A stretch of 43,224 nucleotides of DNA, from assembly GCA_015680685.1 (NCBI GenBank), contig MNCI01011425.1, forward strand, positions 69,159-112,382. The letters run 5' to 3'. Under the pieces are notes generated by a model that was given only the letters and a program-made list of their open reading frames with translations, searched no databases and was not told the DNA's origin. This stretch comes from Gnetum montanum (Eukaryota; Streptophyta; Gnetopsida; Gnetales; Gnetaceae). Made by a program: the position numbers and the translations under genes. How positions within the stretch are numbered: position 1 is the first letter of the stretch; the number at the start of each line of letters is the position of its first letter. This document shows positions 31,742 to 42,864 of the stretch, piece after piece.

Positions 31742-32040
31742 GGTGACCGAGAGATGCTGTTCGGCGTGCAAATGCACACACGTAAGATGATGATTTTAAT
31801 TAATTAAGGGATTTTTTGAAACGTGTCGTTAGTTAATCAGTCAACACGTTGCCATTGGTTTTAGACTTTACGCTGCAGCCATCATACGTTAGCTCATCTG
31901 CATGTTAATGCAATTATTTTTTAAGCTCTCATTTATGCGCATCTTAATATAAAAAATGCAGTACATCATCTACTCTCAAATTTTGGGTCTTGCATGTCGA
32001 GGAGTTACTGCATTACTATCAGTAATACAATTATAATAGT
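31742..32040. other. Host-like AT-rich DNA, nothing recognised
   Basis: Sequence between the end of element 2 and gene copy C. No ORF or repeat is supported. A TATA-like AATATAAAAAA is at 31947-31957. Confidence 0.4.
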
Positions 32041-32306
32041 ATTACTATTATAACTGGTACTAGTGCAGCAAAAAAATATGATTTGATGAAAATTTGGGCA
32101 AGGTCGTGGCCATAGCTTATCTTGCACAAGATTCATGTCTTCGTGATCTGATCAACAGAGATGAAGTAATGGCAGTTTCATGGGATATGCTTCCTCCTGA
32201 GCTCGGCCGTGTGCAACTGAAGCTCCACATTTGCAAAAACAACTTGTACAAGATCTATGATTTTTCATTTCATGCTAGTACATCTACTACTGCTGATTCT
32301 TCATAG
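32041..32306 (+). pseudogene. Copy C of the unknown gene (partial, probably inactive)
   Basis: DNA homology to copy A starts around ACTGGTACTAGTGCAGCAAAAAAA. The conserved core is open from about 32082 to the TAG at 32304: LGKVVAIAYLAQDSCL, MAVSWDMLPPELG, QLKLHICKNNLYKIYDF. It keeps the key residues QDS, SW.MLPPELG, KL..C and KIYD, although many other residues differ. An indel in the A run shifts the frame relative to copy A, and an in-frame TGA (32079-32081) lies just upstream with no ATG before the core. It is therefore a pseudogene, or an exon whose start is elsewhere. The C-terminal tail (STSTTADSS) differs from copy A. Confidence 0.55.
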
Positions 32307-32448
32307 ATAATCATGTCACCTGATTATTATTAGTATTCTTCTTCCTTGTCCTACCATCACAGGGCAACCATTAAGAACTATTCTACTTCTCTGTTTCATC
32401 GTGCTTAGATTAGATTCATTTCTAAGGTCTACCTTTCGAAATATTCTC

Positions 32449-32654
32449 CAATGCTTTATAGAAAAACACAGAAACAAATGGATGCTGAGAAGGTCTTAAT
32501 CTTTTGAATCATGTTTCTGTTGTAGTTATTTAGTATCTCTTGAGTGCTAAGCAATGCTTTATAGAAAGACACAGAAACTGATTAATGATGCTGATAAGGA
32601 TTTAATCCACTGAATCATGTTTTCGTTGTAGTTGTTCACTGTCCTAATGGATTA
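32449..32654. repeat. Tandem duplication of about 103 bp downstream of copy C
   Basis: Units at 32449-32551 and 32552-32654 both start CAATGCTTTATAGAAA and include GAATCATGTTT.TGTTGTAG. About 15-20 differences and small indels. Copy A's downstream DNA has a single related CTGCTTTGTAGAAATCACA (about 3659). Confidence 0.8.
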
Positions 32655-32739
32655 CACCCCTTCTACTTGGAATTTGGTTCGTGGCTTTCATCCATTAATA
32701 TTGGAATTTGCGGACTTGAGTATGCGTAGCACGTTACCG

Positions 32740-32753
32740 GACTTGGCATTTTA
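32740..32753. repeat. LINE target-site duplication, left copy
   Basis: GACTTGGCATTTTA, identical to 38619-38632. In the LINE's sense direction the duplication reads TAAAATGCCAAGTC, and the empty site reads GCTT/AAAATGCC, matching the TT/AAAA preference of L1 endonucleases. Confidence 0.85.
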
Positions 32754-33197
32754 GGGGGGTGGAAGACGTGAAAAGAAGTTTTATTAATAGTAAAAGAGTG
32801 TCAAATACATAAACCACATTAAGTCGCAGAGACAAAAATATGAAAAACTTGGAATACTAGCGATGAAACTTTGGGAAACATCCTCATAAATAACCATTCA
32901 CAAAAGGAAGAAATTCAATCTGGGGAACTACCATCCACCAACCAATCAACCTATTACAAGAGAGAGTGGCTGAAATTTGGACGAGGCAAATAGCACTTGA
33001 TAAAAGGTAGAGAAACTCACATATGGTGATTCCATTCAAATGTAAAAAGGGAAGCTTTTATGAAAAGATTCCTAATGAAGAGGGTTGCTTGAGCACACGG
33101 GTCTTTTCCAAGGTTGCAAAAGATGAATCAATTGATGAATATCCATTTTTAACTTTGATGCTTGAGATTTGAGTTGGAAATGAATGAGGTAAAATAT

Positions 33198-36100
33198 CTA
33201 AAATTTCTCCATCATTGTTAGATGACATTTATTAGAATAATCAATCCTTTGAAAGATAACATTACATCTACACTTCCAAATATAATATAGAATAACAAGC
33301 CTAATGACTTTCCATAAAAATTTAAAATTAGCAAAAGTGGTGGCCAAAAGGCTAAGAATAACATCATCTTGGGATAACTTGTATGATGGAATTACTTTGG
33401 AAGCCCATGTCCACATGTGCTGTGCAAAGGGGCAAAGCCAAAACACATGAACAAAGTCCTCTTGACCACCATGAAAAGGGAAATTGGGACTATGAATCCT
33501 AAGATATTCGAGATGTTTGCCAATAGGTAAACCTTGGTGGAGGAGACATAAGAGGAACTGCTTAATTTTAGGGAGAGTCGAAATTTCCAAATACGTTGGA
33601 AGAAGGGGATCCAAAATTATTCAGACTCTTGTTTGTTCCAAGATTTGTTACATCATTGAATGATACTTGATGAGTGATGCAAAAGGTGAAAGCGAACATG
33701 TGACCTGTAAGGTAGAAGTTTCAACCCATTAATCCATTGAAGGTCATAAAAAGTGCTATGCACCAAACTATCTAGCCGTGAATGGTAATGAATGAAGGTA
33801 TAAACCCAAGCTAGGCAATGATGCATTGCTTTAGACACCTCATACAAATTATTAAACTCAGCCCCCAAAATCCATTGATCGACAAGTTGAAAATAGCTTA
33901 GAGAAATAACTCCCTTCCAATTCTAAGAGGTAGCAACCTTAGTGTTCATAATGGCAAGGGGTGTGGGCAACAAAGGTAACCACCAAGAACACAACTTTGA
34001 GAGAAGAGTGCGATTAATCTTGACATTCATCCAATCTATATAACAGTGTAGAATTTGCCAAGCCCTCCAAATGCTTTTGAAAACATGAGATCCAGGAATA
34101 ATGATAGTCTGGGGGAAAAGGATCCAATTAACAAAATGGGTTCCTTTCTAGAAGGGCTTATTTTTAGAAAATGCTTGTTGAAGCCTTAATTGAAGGAGAG
34201 TCCCAATGATGTCCAAGGCATCTAGATGCTAGACCAACCACTTGGCAACTAAGGTAATCCCTTGCTTGAACAAGTTCAAAAGACCTAAGCCACCCTTATT
34301 CTTAGAAAGAGTAACAATATTACAAGTAACATGATGGAAGCCTTTTTGAGAGTCTTTAGAAGCTCACATGAAGTTATGAAATAATCATTCAATCTTCTGA
34401 TAAGCAGCTTGGAAGGGAGCCCAACACAAAGAGTAATACACATGGATAGATGCACATATAGACTTACATATGAGGTACTTACTCATAAGAGTGAGGGATT
34501 TAGGTTTCCATTTTTCAAGTTTCTTTTGAATCAAAAAAATCACATACTCATAGAGAATAGAGATAAAATCTCTAAAATAGAAGGGAATTCCTAAAATCTT
34601 AATGATGTCATGATCCTGAAGAAGCTTTCAATTAAAGTTGATCACATGATTGTAGTTATTGGTAAAGCTATAGACAGAAGATTTGTTCGAATTAATAGTG
34701 GAACCTGAGAGTGAGCAATATTGTTCCACCCAGGATGAGAGCCAGTGCAAATTAGTAGCAATGTTTTGAATAAGAAAAAAAGTCATCAATGAAATGCATG
34801 TTAAGAAGCTAATGTTGAGGTGAAGAGAGGTGGGCCTTGATGAGAAATTCATTTTTAATATCATAGTTTAACTGATGATAGAGAAAGTCTACTATGATGA
34901 TGAATAGGTAAGGGGTAAGAGGACATCCTTGCTGCATTGACCTATGGATAGGAAAGGGAGAGGTGATGTCGAAGGTAGTGGCTCTTCGTACGGTAGCATT
35001 CGAGAATAAACATTTCACCATATATAGGAACTTAGGGCCAAAACTAAGTTTAGTCATAGTTCACAGAATAAAGTCCCACTTTATGGTGTCATAGGCCTTG
35101 GCATAGTCAAGCTTCATTAGGAGAATATCTAAACTATCATCCTCCACCCACTTGAGACCTTCCCACATTGCAATCATGTTGTTTAAAATATATCTACTAG
35201 GAACAAATCTTTTTTGGTAGGGAGATATAATTTGGCCAAGAATTCTTTTTAGTTGTAAGACTAAGCACTTGATCCAAATTTTATACACCACATTAAGAAG
35301 AGTTATGAGATGCCAATTAGAGATATAGGTAGTATCCCCAAACTTAGGAAGAAGACAAATAATCCCTTGATTTAGATTAGGCCCAAGGAAACCAGTAGTC
35401 ATAGCCTCTCTGGTAACCTAGAGAAGGTCATTTTCCACCAAATCCCAATGATTTTGAAAAAATTCAATGAGAAAACCATCAAAACCAAGAGCCTTTCCAT
35501 GATTCAATTTGGAACAAGTTTCCTGAAGCTCCTCCTTAGTGATATTGTCTAAACTTTGCAACATAGTAGAATTGATAAGGCCAGGATAATTAAGGGTAGT
35601 AGCCTCAAATGATGAGATGTCCATAAGGGTAGCTACAAATAGGGTTTCATAATGGTTCTTGAGAAATATGAGAATACTATTCTGGTCAGTGATGGTGGTG
35701 CCATCACTGGAGATTTTGTCTAAAGAATGTGAAGGAGAAGAGCTATTTAGATACCTGAAAAATTCTTTATAGTATTCATGTTGAATATTTAACCTAGTGA
35801 GTCTACTTTTAGTTAAGGCACTTTGTGCTCTATACACTTCCCAATGTTGGAAGGCTAATCGGGCTCTAGCTAACTCCTCATAAACAAGAGTGTTGAAAGG
35901 ATCTTAAGCTAATCTATCAATTATATGTTTAATAGTGAGGTGGATATTGTTATACTCTTATTTGGCTCAAGTAGCCACTGCCTTACCATATGAACGAATA
36001 AAATTCTGTACTCTACAAGAAGCATGATGCCACCACTAAATCCAACCCACCTGATCTAAGGGCCTAGGTTCGACATTCCAAAGGTTAGAGAGAAGAAGTC

Positions 36101-36880
36101 GGGTAGAAGAGGAAGAGAAACAATTGTTATGTAGCTGGAAAAGATCAAATTTATGTCTATGGTTACTAGCATGAATTTGGATAGATATAAATATAGGAAG
36201 ATGATCTAATAAGGTGGTGTGTTGATGAATAGTGGTAGTGAAGAAGGCTTGCTAGAAAGAAAGGGTGGAAAAATAGGACTTTTCTAACCTATTGTAGATG
36301 CAAGCCTTCCCAATAGGAGATTGCTTTAAGTAAATCTATAAAGGGGATTGCTAGTAGAGGCATCCACCACATCAGAGAGGTAGAACTTTTTCATAAAGGC
36401 AAACAAGGCCTAATACTTGAAATTTGATAGTTGAAAAAACACCCCCAAGCTTATCTTGAGGGAATTCTATCATATTAAAATCTCCTCCAAAAATCCAAGG
36501 TATTGGAAATAGATAAATAGCTAGTTCCTACCATATGAGAGCACATTCTGTAGAATCATTAGGGGCATAAATTAAGCAAATACCAAAAGGGCTATGCGAG
36601 GAAGAGAAGGTAGCCCAAGAAACTCTATAACCAGAATTAGAACCACTCTAAATGATTTTATCTTTCTAGTAGGTTGAGAAGATAATGGCAACTCCTCCTT
36701 TCCCACTCACATGGGATGTAGTAAGAATTGAGTGAGGAAGAAACCAATGGGCTAAAAGAGATAAATGGACTGCTCTTAATTTTTTGAAGGAGAACAAGAT
36801 CTAAAGCAATATTTAGACTAGAAAGAAAGTTTCATGCACACTTCTATCAAAGCCTATTAGTAAGGCCTCGAGCATTCTAT
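33198..36880 (-). pseudogene. LINE ORF2: endonuclease, reverse transcriptase, zinc-binding domain
   Basis: Endonuclease: PWIFGGDFNMIEFPQDKLGG at about 36500-36440, with the GGDFN catalytic block at 36488-36474. Linker: HYETLF, ITKEELQETCSKLNHGKALG, FDGFLIEFFQNHWD (35837-35418). RT: GIICLLPKFGDTTYISNWHL, LNVVYKIWIKCL, KLDYAKAYDTIKWDFIL (35402-35061), MQQGCPLTPYLF (about 34940) and FIDDFF, the catalytic FADD-type box, near 34785. C-terminus: a reverse-transcriptase zinc-binding domain (33614-33198: IKQFLLCLLHQGLPIGKHL, EDFVHVFWLCPFAQHMW). Each piece is in a different frame or separated by stops, so it is non-functional. Confidence 0.85.
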
Positions 36881-36899
36881 GATAAGAGGTTCAAGGGGA

Positions 36900-38040
36900 A
36901 GCAAATGACATGTTGAAGGAAAGATCAACAAAAGTTTTAGAAGTCAAAATATCAACTTCCATTGTTTGTGAAAGAATGACAAAGAAGTTATTTGTAGTGA
37001 CAGGGGCCATGAAAGTATTCAATGGAGAGGAAGTGGATGGTGGAGTTATAGAGGAGAAATCTTTGCTCATTTTCTTCCACTACCCATCACAAAATCCTCA
37101 TCCAAGATAGAGTCATTAAAGGACTTTTAGGGAATGACATGTGTTGAGGTATGTGCACCCGACTACAGCACTTGTACCTTGGAGAGGCCAAATAAAGAGG
37201 AAGACTTTGGACCTATTTTAGAGGAGGTTTTAAACCTAAAGGATTCTAATGGTGGATGGAATGTTGTTTTTTGGGACCAAGTTTTTTGAGACGTGATGGA
37301 TTGTTTTTTCTTAGCTAAGAAGGGACACACCGAGATATGATGCTCAGCTTGATGATAGTGTTTGCATGAGTTTGGAAGATAAAAATAATTGATTTCCTAG
37401 GTAAAGAGTTTTCCACCAACTACAAGGGTTAACATGGTTTTCTTAAGAGCTATATTGAGTTTGATACAATAGTAGCAAATTTGAGTTCTATTGATTATAG
37501 TGCTATGGTTGAAAATAATTGGACCAAGGGTACTCACGATATCCCTCTCTACAAATGAAAAAATGAGGGAAAATTTAGCAATTTCATGTAATAGGAAATT
37601 ATGTTATATGCTGAGTCATTAACATTAAAGTCAAATCTTGAGGCACATGCAATTAGAGTTGCATTTCGAGTTGGAAAACTTTTGAGGGAGAGATCCTTCT
37701 CAACCTAAGAGGCCTAGGATAGTTCCACCAGAATAAAGTTCTAAGCATAGTAATGGTTATGAGAAACTTGAATGCCCTGGGGTTAAAGCAGGCTTTGGAT
37801 TTGCATGTTAATACTTAGAGACCTTGGTAGAAACCCCACTATTTGAAAAAAATAAAGCACGTTGCAAAATATTTAGAAACTACATCAAAAATATCATCCA
37901 AAAGAAGGAAATCTATTTTGGATAATTTAGAAGAAATTCCCTGATGGAGGGCAGAATCAAATAAATCCACCATTGTAAAACTAGCATGAAACTATGTTGC
38001 AGCTCTAGTAAGACCATAAATTATCATAGACCAAGTGAAC
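36900..38040 (-). pseudogene. LINE ORF1, decayed
   Basis: This region precedes ORF2 in the sense direction. A degraded CCHC knuckle is visible at about 37380-37330 (SCKHYHQAEHHISVCP; the second Cys is now Tyr), which fits the nucleic-acid-binding ORF1 protein of plant L1 elements. Otherwise only short open pieces remain. Boundaries are approximate. Confidence 0.6.
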
Positions 38041-38618
38041 ACCACTACAACATAGAATAGTATGCAATGCCCAAACCTAGCCATCCACTTTGACACCAAA
38101 CTACACCACAATAGCTTAGAACAACACCTCCAACAAGAGCACTGATCCACGAGGTGAGTGCAGTGGCAACCTCAGCAATAGTAGTTGTAGAAGAAACCCT
38201 CAGCCATTGCCACCACCAATGTAGCCATAGTCGCCACCACCCAATGAGTAGTAGTAACAGCAATGGCCACCACCACCTAACTAGCAGTAATAGCATAGCA
38301 ACACAAACCCCACCGCCCATCACAACTGTCACCCAGCCATCACCGAAGCATAATGCAGCATAGCAGCCCATGAAGACCAAGAGCATAGTGCAGAACAACA
38401 ACCCACAAGAACCAAAAACATAGAAGAAAACTAATAATATAAGTGTTGATGTGTAGCATAGTAGTCCACGTGAACTCCAAGCTTCCAAGACCACGACATA
38501 GCCCTACATGTGGTAGAGAAAAATAGGGCAAGTAGCCACACAATAGTTAGTACAATGGTCCTATTGGGTCAAAAAGGATGGGTCATTGAAAATCACATAA
38601 CATTTCAATGTAGTTTGA
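38041..38618 (-). other. LINE 5' region
   Basis: Between ORF1 and the 5' target duplication. It contains trinucleotide-like CAC/CAA/ACC runs, which create a spurious 149-codon frame on the minus strand rich in Trp, Gly and Leu (38494-38045). Likely the untranslated leader and promoter of the LINE. Confidence 0.5.
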
Positions 38619-38632
38619 GACTTGGCATTTTA
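38619..38632. repeat. LINE target-site duplication, right copy
   Basis: GACTTGGCATTTTA, identical to 32740-32753. Confidence 0.85.
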
Positions 38633-39653
38633 AGCATGTAAGCAACCTAATTCATCATAGTAGAATAATATGTTTTTTTCATAAGATTGATTTGCTTTAT
38701 TTTAGACTTTACGTCATCAAAATTTTCTTGAAGAGGAAAGTTGATTTCCCTTTGTGCCTCTTTGTGCTTTTCTACAATTATGAATCCCTCTCTTTCGATT
38801 CTTTCCTTATAATAGAAATCTAAAAATCTTCTACATCATTGAATTCAAGGATTCTAAATAGTGTTATGCAAGGATGCATTAAAATAGTTAAAGAAATAAA
38901 AACTATCTTTGGGATGTCCTTAGGATTGGGACATATTACTAAATGTTTTCAAATGCAAGTGGAACATCCAGCATATTTTGACATTCAAAATGCAACAAAG
39001 ATACCAATAACAACTCTTCATTTTATTCTAAAACATTGCCAAAATGGTTTACTATCGAAATTACATTACTGATTTTTAAAATATCTCAAGAATAACAAAT
39101 TTTATCCATAAATTTTAATACAAATATCTTAGAGATAACTATTCTTTCTCATGTCTCAGTTACCTCCACATGACATTGTAAAAATGTCATGACATCCCTA
39201 AATGCATGTCCTAACATCCCAAGAAATAAGTGAAACATGATTTTAAAAGCTTTTCCCACATGGTCACCAACAATCTCTGTAGTAGTGTCTTAATTTATAT
39301 TAAGCATTATAATAGTCACAACATCCTCTAATTCCAATGCTATAAGAAAGGATGCAACATTACCAAATATTTAAATGTAACCACTACATCCTACATCACA
39401 CAAATCATTCAAGCACTAACTACAAACTAAGATGCCTCTTACAAATGGTTCATTCTAGATTAGTATACATTAAAACCACCCACAAGTATTTTTCTACTAG
39501 TGCTTGGTGCAATAGTTTTCACTACGCTCACTCCTGAACCTATGGTTTGTATGGTTGGGATAAATCTTGTAATTTCTGTAAAGGACTTTGTTCATGTTGC
39601 TTCAATGTTTGGAGGCAATGAAAGCTCCTTTTCAATATTTTTGGATAGGACTA
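38633..39653. other. Intergenic AT-rich DNA, nothing recognised
   Basis: No coding region is supported. Short frames at 38839-39072 and 39352-39537 have no recognisable content. A small palindrome (ATGTCATGACAT, 39188-39199) is present. Confidence 0.4.
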
Positions 39654-41039
39654 TTGATGCATAAAATTTGGACACACCAACATTGAGAAAGAAAACTCGT
39701 TTGAGGAGACTAATACCTGGGGTGCCTCCTATATGGGTATAGAAACCCAGGTATAGTCTTAGCTAGAAAGGGCCATGTGACATTGCAAAAAAAAAAAGAG
39801 GGTATATTAAATTGAAAGCTGGGGAATTTAAAATCAATAATAGTCTTGAATTTCAACACTTGAAAATATAATAGTTCACCAAAAATAAATAAATTTTCCC
39901 TAGTCCCTCGCTACTATTGCTAATTTGTTACTGCCAATGGTGTCCATTGCTGGGTAGGAGACTTCGACCACTGCTAAAGAGGGAGAGAGAGAGAAGAAGT
40001 GAGATGCATGCACACATACATTGTCATCACTGTTATAATCGCCACCTCTACCTTGGAAGCTCACCTACTTATCACGTGGATCGAAAGGAAGGAAAGAGGT
40101 AGATGACATCATCTACCACAAACATGCCATTTTGGGAGAGATAAAAGACTACCTATTGTGATGTAAGAGAGGATGAAAGAAATTGATGTCTGCTAGTTTC
40201 CTAGCCATTCCTCAAGCCACACAAACACACTGCCAAAGTGCAGCAAGTATGGTGGTGGTCAATTACAGCTGCTAGTCAGCACAAATTGACAATAGTGCCA
40301 TAGGTAGCAGTGGTGAGCTTGGACATGTAGCATCAACTCCAATAGTGGTGCAGCCAATTTCTTAGGTAGTTCATGGCAGTTGGGATGCAATGGTAGCATA
40401 AGTTGCACTAGAGGCCAAGGAGTGGTAGTTTTTCAAAATTAGAAACAACCTCTCTCCCTCCACTAGCAGTAGCGATGCACATGGCTTGAGGAATGGCTAG
40501 GAAACTAGCAAATGATGATTTCTTTCTTCCTCTCTTACATCATAACACGCACCCTTCTATCTCTTCTAAAATGGCATGCCCGTGATAAACAACATCATCT
40601 ACCTCTTTCCTCCCTTCCAATTCATGTGATAGGAAGGTGAGTTCCCAAGGTAGTGATGGCGATCATGATAGTGATGGTAGTATATGTATGCATGCGTCTC
40701 ACTTCTCTCTCTCCCTCTTCGACGATGGTCCAAGTCTCCTACCCAGCAATGGACACCATCGGCAGTGATGAATCGATAATAACAATGAGGGACCAGGGAA
40801 AATTTATTTATTTTTGATGAACTATTAATTTTTTCAAGTCTTGGAATTCAAGACTATTTTCCATTTTAAATTCCCCAACTTTCAATTTAATTTACCCTTT
40901 TTTTTTGCAACATAACATGGCTCTCTCCAGTTGAGACTATTCCTAGGTTTTCATACCCATATAGAAGGCACCCTAAGCAATAGTTTCCTAAAATGATTTT
41001 TCTTTCCTAATGTTGATGTGTCCAAATTTTATGCATCAA
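39654..41039. mobile_element. Foldback element with about 560-bp inverted arms
   Basis: The left arm (39654-40219, starting TTGATGCATAAAATTTGGAC) is the reverse complement of the right arm (40482-41039, ending GTCCAAATTTTATGCATCAA) over its whole length, with moderate divergence and small indels. Both include the purine tract GAGGGAGAGAGAGA and CATGCCATTTT blocks. The spacer (40220-40481) is 262 bp and shows no ORF. This is the shape of a foldback or Mutator-like non-autonomous DNA transposon. No clear 8-11 bp target duplication is visible at these ends, so the exact termini are uncertain. Confidence 0.8.
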
Positions 41040-41668
41040 CATCTTTTTGGTGCTCAAAAAAGGGTCCCTTCTAGCCATTCTCTGGCCTTTTTTTTCCCAT
41101 ATCAATTTTTCTTACCATTTGTCATATGCCTATTTCATTTCTTGATCTTATTTTGGAACTTGTTGAATTTTTCTACTTAAAATCTCTATTTCTAGCCCTG
41201 ATTATGTTTTTCTTTATTTTCTAAAAATTTTCATATCTCATCACAATTTTTTTAATCTTTTTTTTAAACCCTCATTTCCTAGTCCTTTTTTCGAATTTGT
41301 GTTTTGGTAGTTCTTACCTAAGTCCTGACTTTGGTAAGGTGGTTTTATTTAACTATTTAAATTTAAATTTATTTTTGTAAATTTTTCATTTTACTATTTT
41401 GCTTTTAAGTTTTTTTAATATTGCAATTTCATGCATTTATTTTTCTTTTAAAAAATATTTTTTAAAAAATAGAGCATATTTAGTGTCATTTTTCTCTTTG
41501 TCAAAAAAATTTTTATGCAATATTTCTTTTCCTTTTATGTAATTTTATAGTTTTATTTTAACATTTATATTTTATAAATTTTTTTTTATGAGAGAACTCT
41601 CCTCTACCCCTAACCGACCAATCACCCATCTCCTTGCATTAAGAAAATGACAAGCTTTACATTTTCTG
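41040..41668. other. T-rich non-coding DNA before element 3 gag
   Basis: Very T-rich, no ORF. It may include the LTR or leader of the retrotransposon whose gag starts at 41699, but no LTR boundary or primer site can be identified. Confidence 0.35.
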
Positions 41669-41695
41669 AGTTCTAGTCCTAGGAGAACTAGAACT
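41669..41695 (+). promoter_or_regulatory. Perfect 9-bp stem-loop just before the gag ATG
   Basis: AGTTCTAGT (41669-41677), 9-nt loop, ACTAGAACT (41687-41695), 3 nt before the ATG at 41699. Possibly part of the element's packaging or translation signal; function is inferred only from position. Confidence 0.5.
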
Positions 41696-41698
41696 AGG

Positions 41699-42770
41699 AT
41701 GGCAACCAATCAACCCTTGTCTCCCCTAGTGAGTAATTCCTTTAACTTTACTAACTACCATGATATCCCAAAGTCACTCCAAAACATAAGTTTATTTTAT
41801 GATCCCACAAACTCTATTAGTGATGTCCACCAACACATACAATGTTTCGAAACCTTGTTAGAGATCCATAAAATTGTACAAAATGATGTGGCATGTAGGG
41901 TATTTGTGATAACTTTTAGGAGTAAGGCCATCCAATGGTTTTTGATGCTCCTTAATGTCTCTATTAACTCATTTTAGGAGTTTAAAGATAAGTTTTGATT
42001 CAATTTGACAAATTCTCAAGCCCTATAATCGCATCAAGTAACTTCACATGCTTAAGAAAGCTAGTTGGGAAAAATGTTCGGGATTACAACCTAAGATTCC
42101 TTCATCAACTTGCTTATGTGCTAGGTGAGATGCATCCACAACCTGATGGCATCCTCAACTTTTACCTCTCTACCATCGATCCATTCTTTTCCTATCCCAT
42201 TAAATCTAATTCAAACATAACAGAAATACAAGGAGCAATGGCTAAAGTTGTGGAGTTAGAACAAATCACTCTCATGAATAGCATTCAAACCCAATTCAGA
42301 ATGATGAGCATTAGTAATCCCATGCAATCTAACCCTCTACCTCTACCAACTTTTCCAATGGCCAATACTATGTTCCAAACTTCCATTCCCCTTCAAATGA
42401 CTCAACCTACAAATAGTTGCTTTCAAGGTCCCCACATATTCTTCATTCCTACTAGCTAACACTAGTTTCAATGATAATTAATCGAAGGCCATAATTCAAT
42501 CCATCATAAACCCAAATAGGGCATCTAATCCTATTAAATCCACAACTCAATCTCAAGATCAAATGACCCAAGTATTAACTTCATTGTGAAAACTTTCAAA
42601 TGAAGTAGTTAAATTAAAGAGAAACAACAACAAGGATCATATACAACCTGAGAAACCTAGTGCATTAGTCAATGACAATTATTATCATCTCCATAACACT
42701 AGGCAACATTTTGAGAAGACTTGTCCCTAATTTTTAGCATTATATGGCAACAACACCCAAGGTCAAAAAA
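41699..42770 (+). pseudogene. Element 3 gag, decayed Ty3/gypsy
   Basis: It starts MATNQPLSPLVSNSF. The retrotransposon gag core follows: FYDPTNSISDVHQHIQCFET, CRVFVITFRSKAIQWFLMLL, SINSF, a stop (41975-41977), EFKDKF, a second stop at 41996-41998, then KLVGKNVRDYNLRFLHQLAY. The second open piece is 41995-42459 and ends Pro/Met/Gln-rich. A remnant zinc knuckle (YYHLHNTRQHFEKTCP, about 42678-42725) has lost its first two Cys. It is a different family from elements 1 and 2. It is cut by the LTR at 42865. Confidence 0.75.
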
Positions 42771-42864
42771 ATAAAAAATCCCCTATTATGATCATTAATG
42801 TATCCCATGAAATAGAAAATGAGTAAGTTTCTTCATTTGAACAAGTCATGGTAAGCAACCCAAC

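Larger units (their letters stand above)
32754..38618 (-). mobile_element. Full-length, decayed L1-type LINE
   Basis: A 5.87-kb element bounded by a perfect 14-bp target-site duplication. Sense (minus) order: 5' region (38618-38040), ORF1 with a zinc knuckle, ORF2 with endonuclease, reverse transcriptase and a C-terminal zinc-binding domain, and a 3' end at 32754. This is the layout of plant L1 elements. Both ORFs carry multiple frameshifts and stops. The 3' end is CCACCCCCC directly joined to TAAAA of the target duplication, so there is at most a very short A tail. Confidence 0.85.

Noticed and set aside
38045-38494. 149-codon minus-strand frame rich in Trp, Gly, Leu with apparent membrane segments
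   Set aside because: It is produced by CAC/CAA/ACC-rich simple sequence in the LINE 5' region; low complexity and no homologue-like motif.
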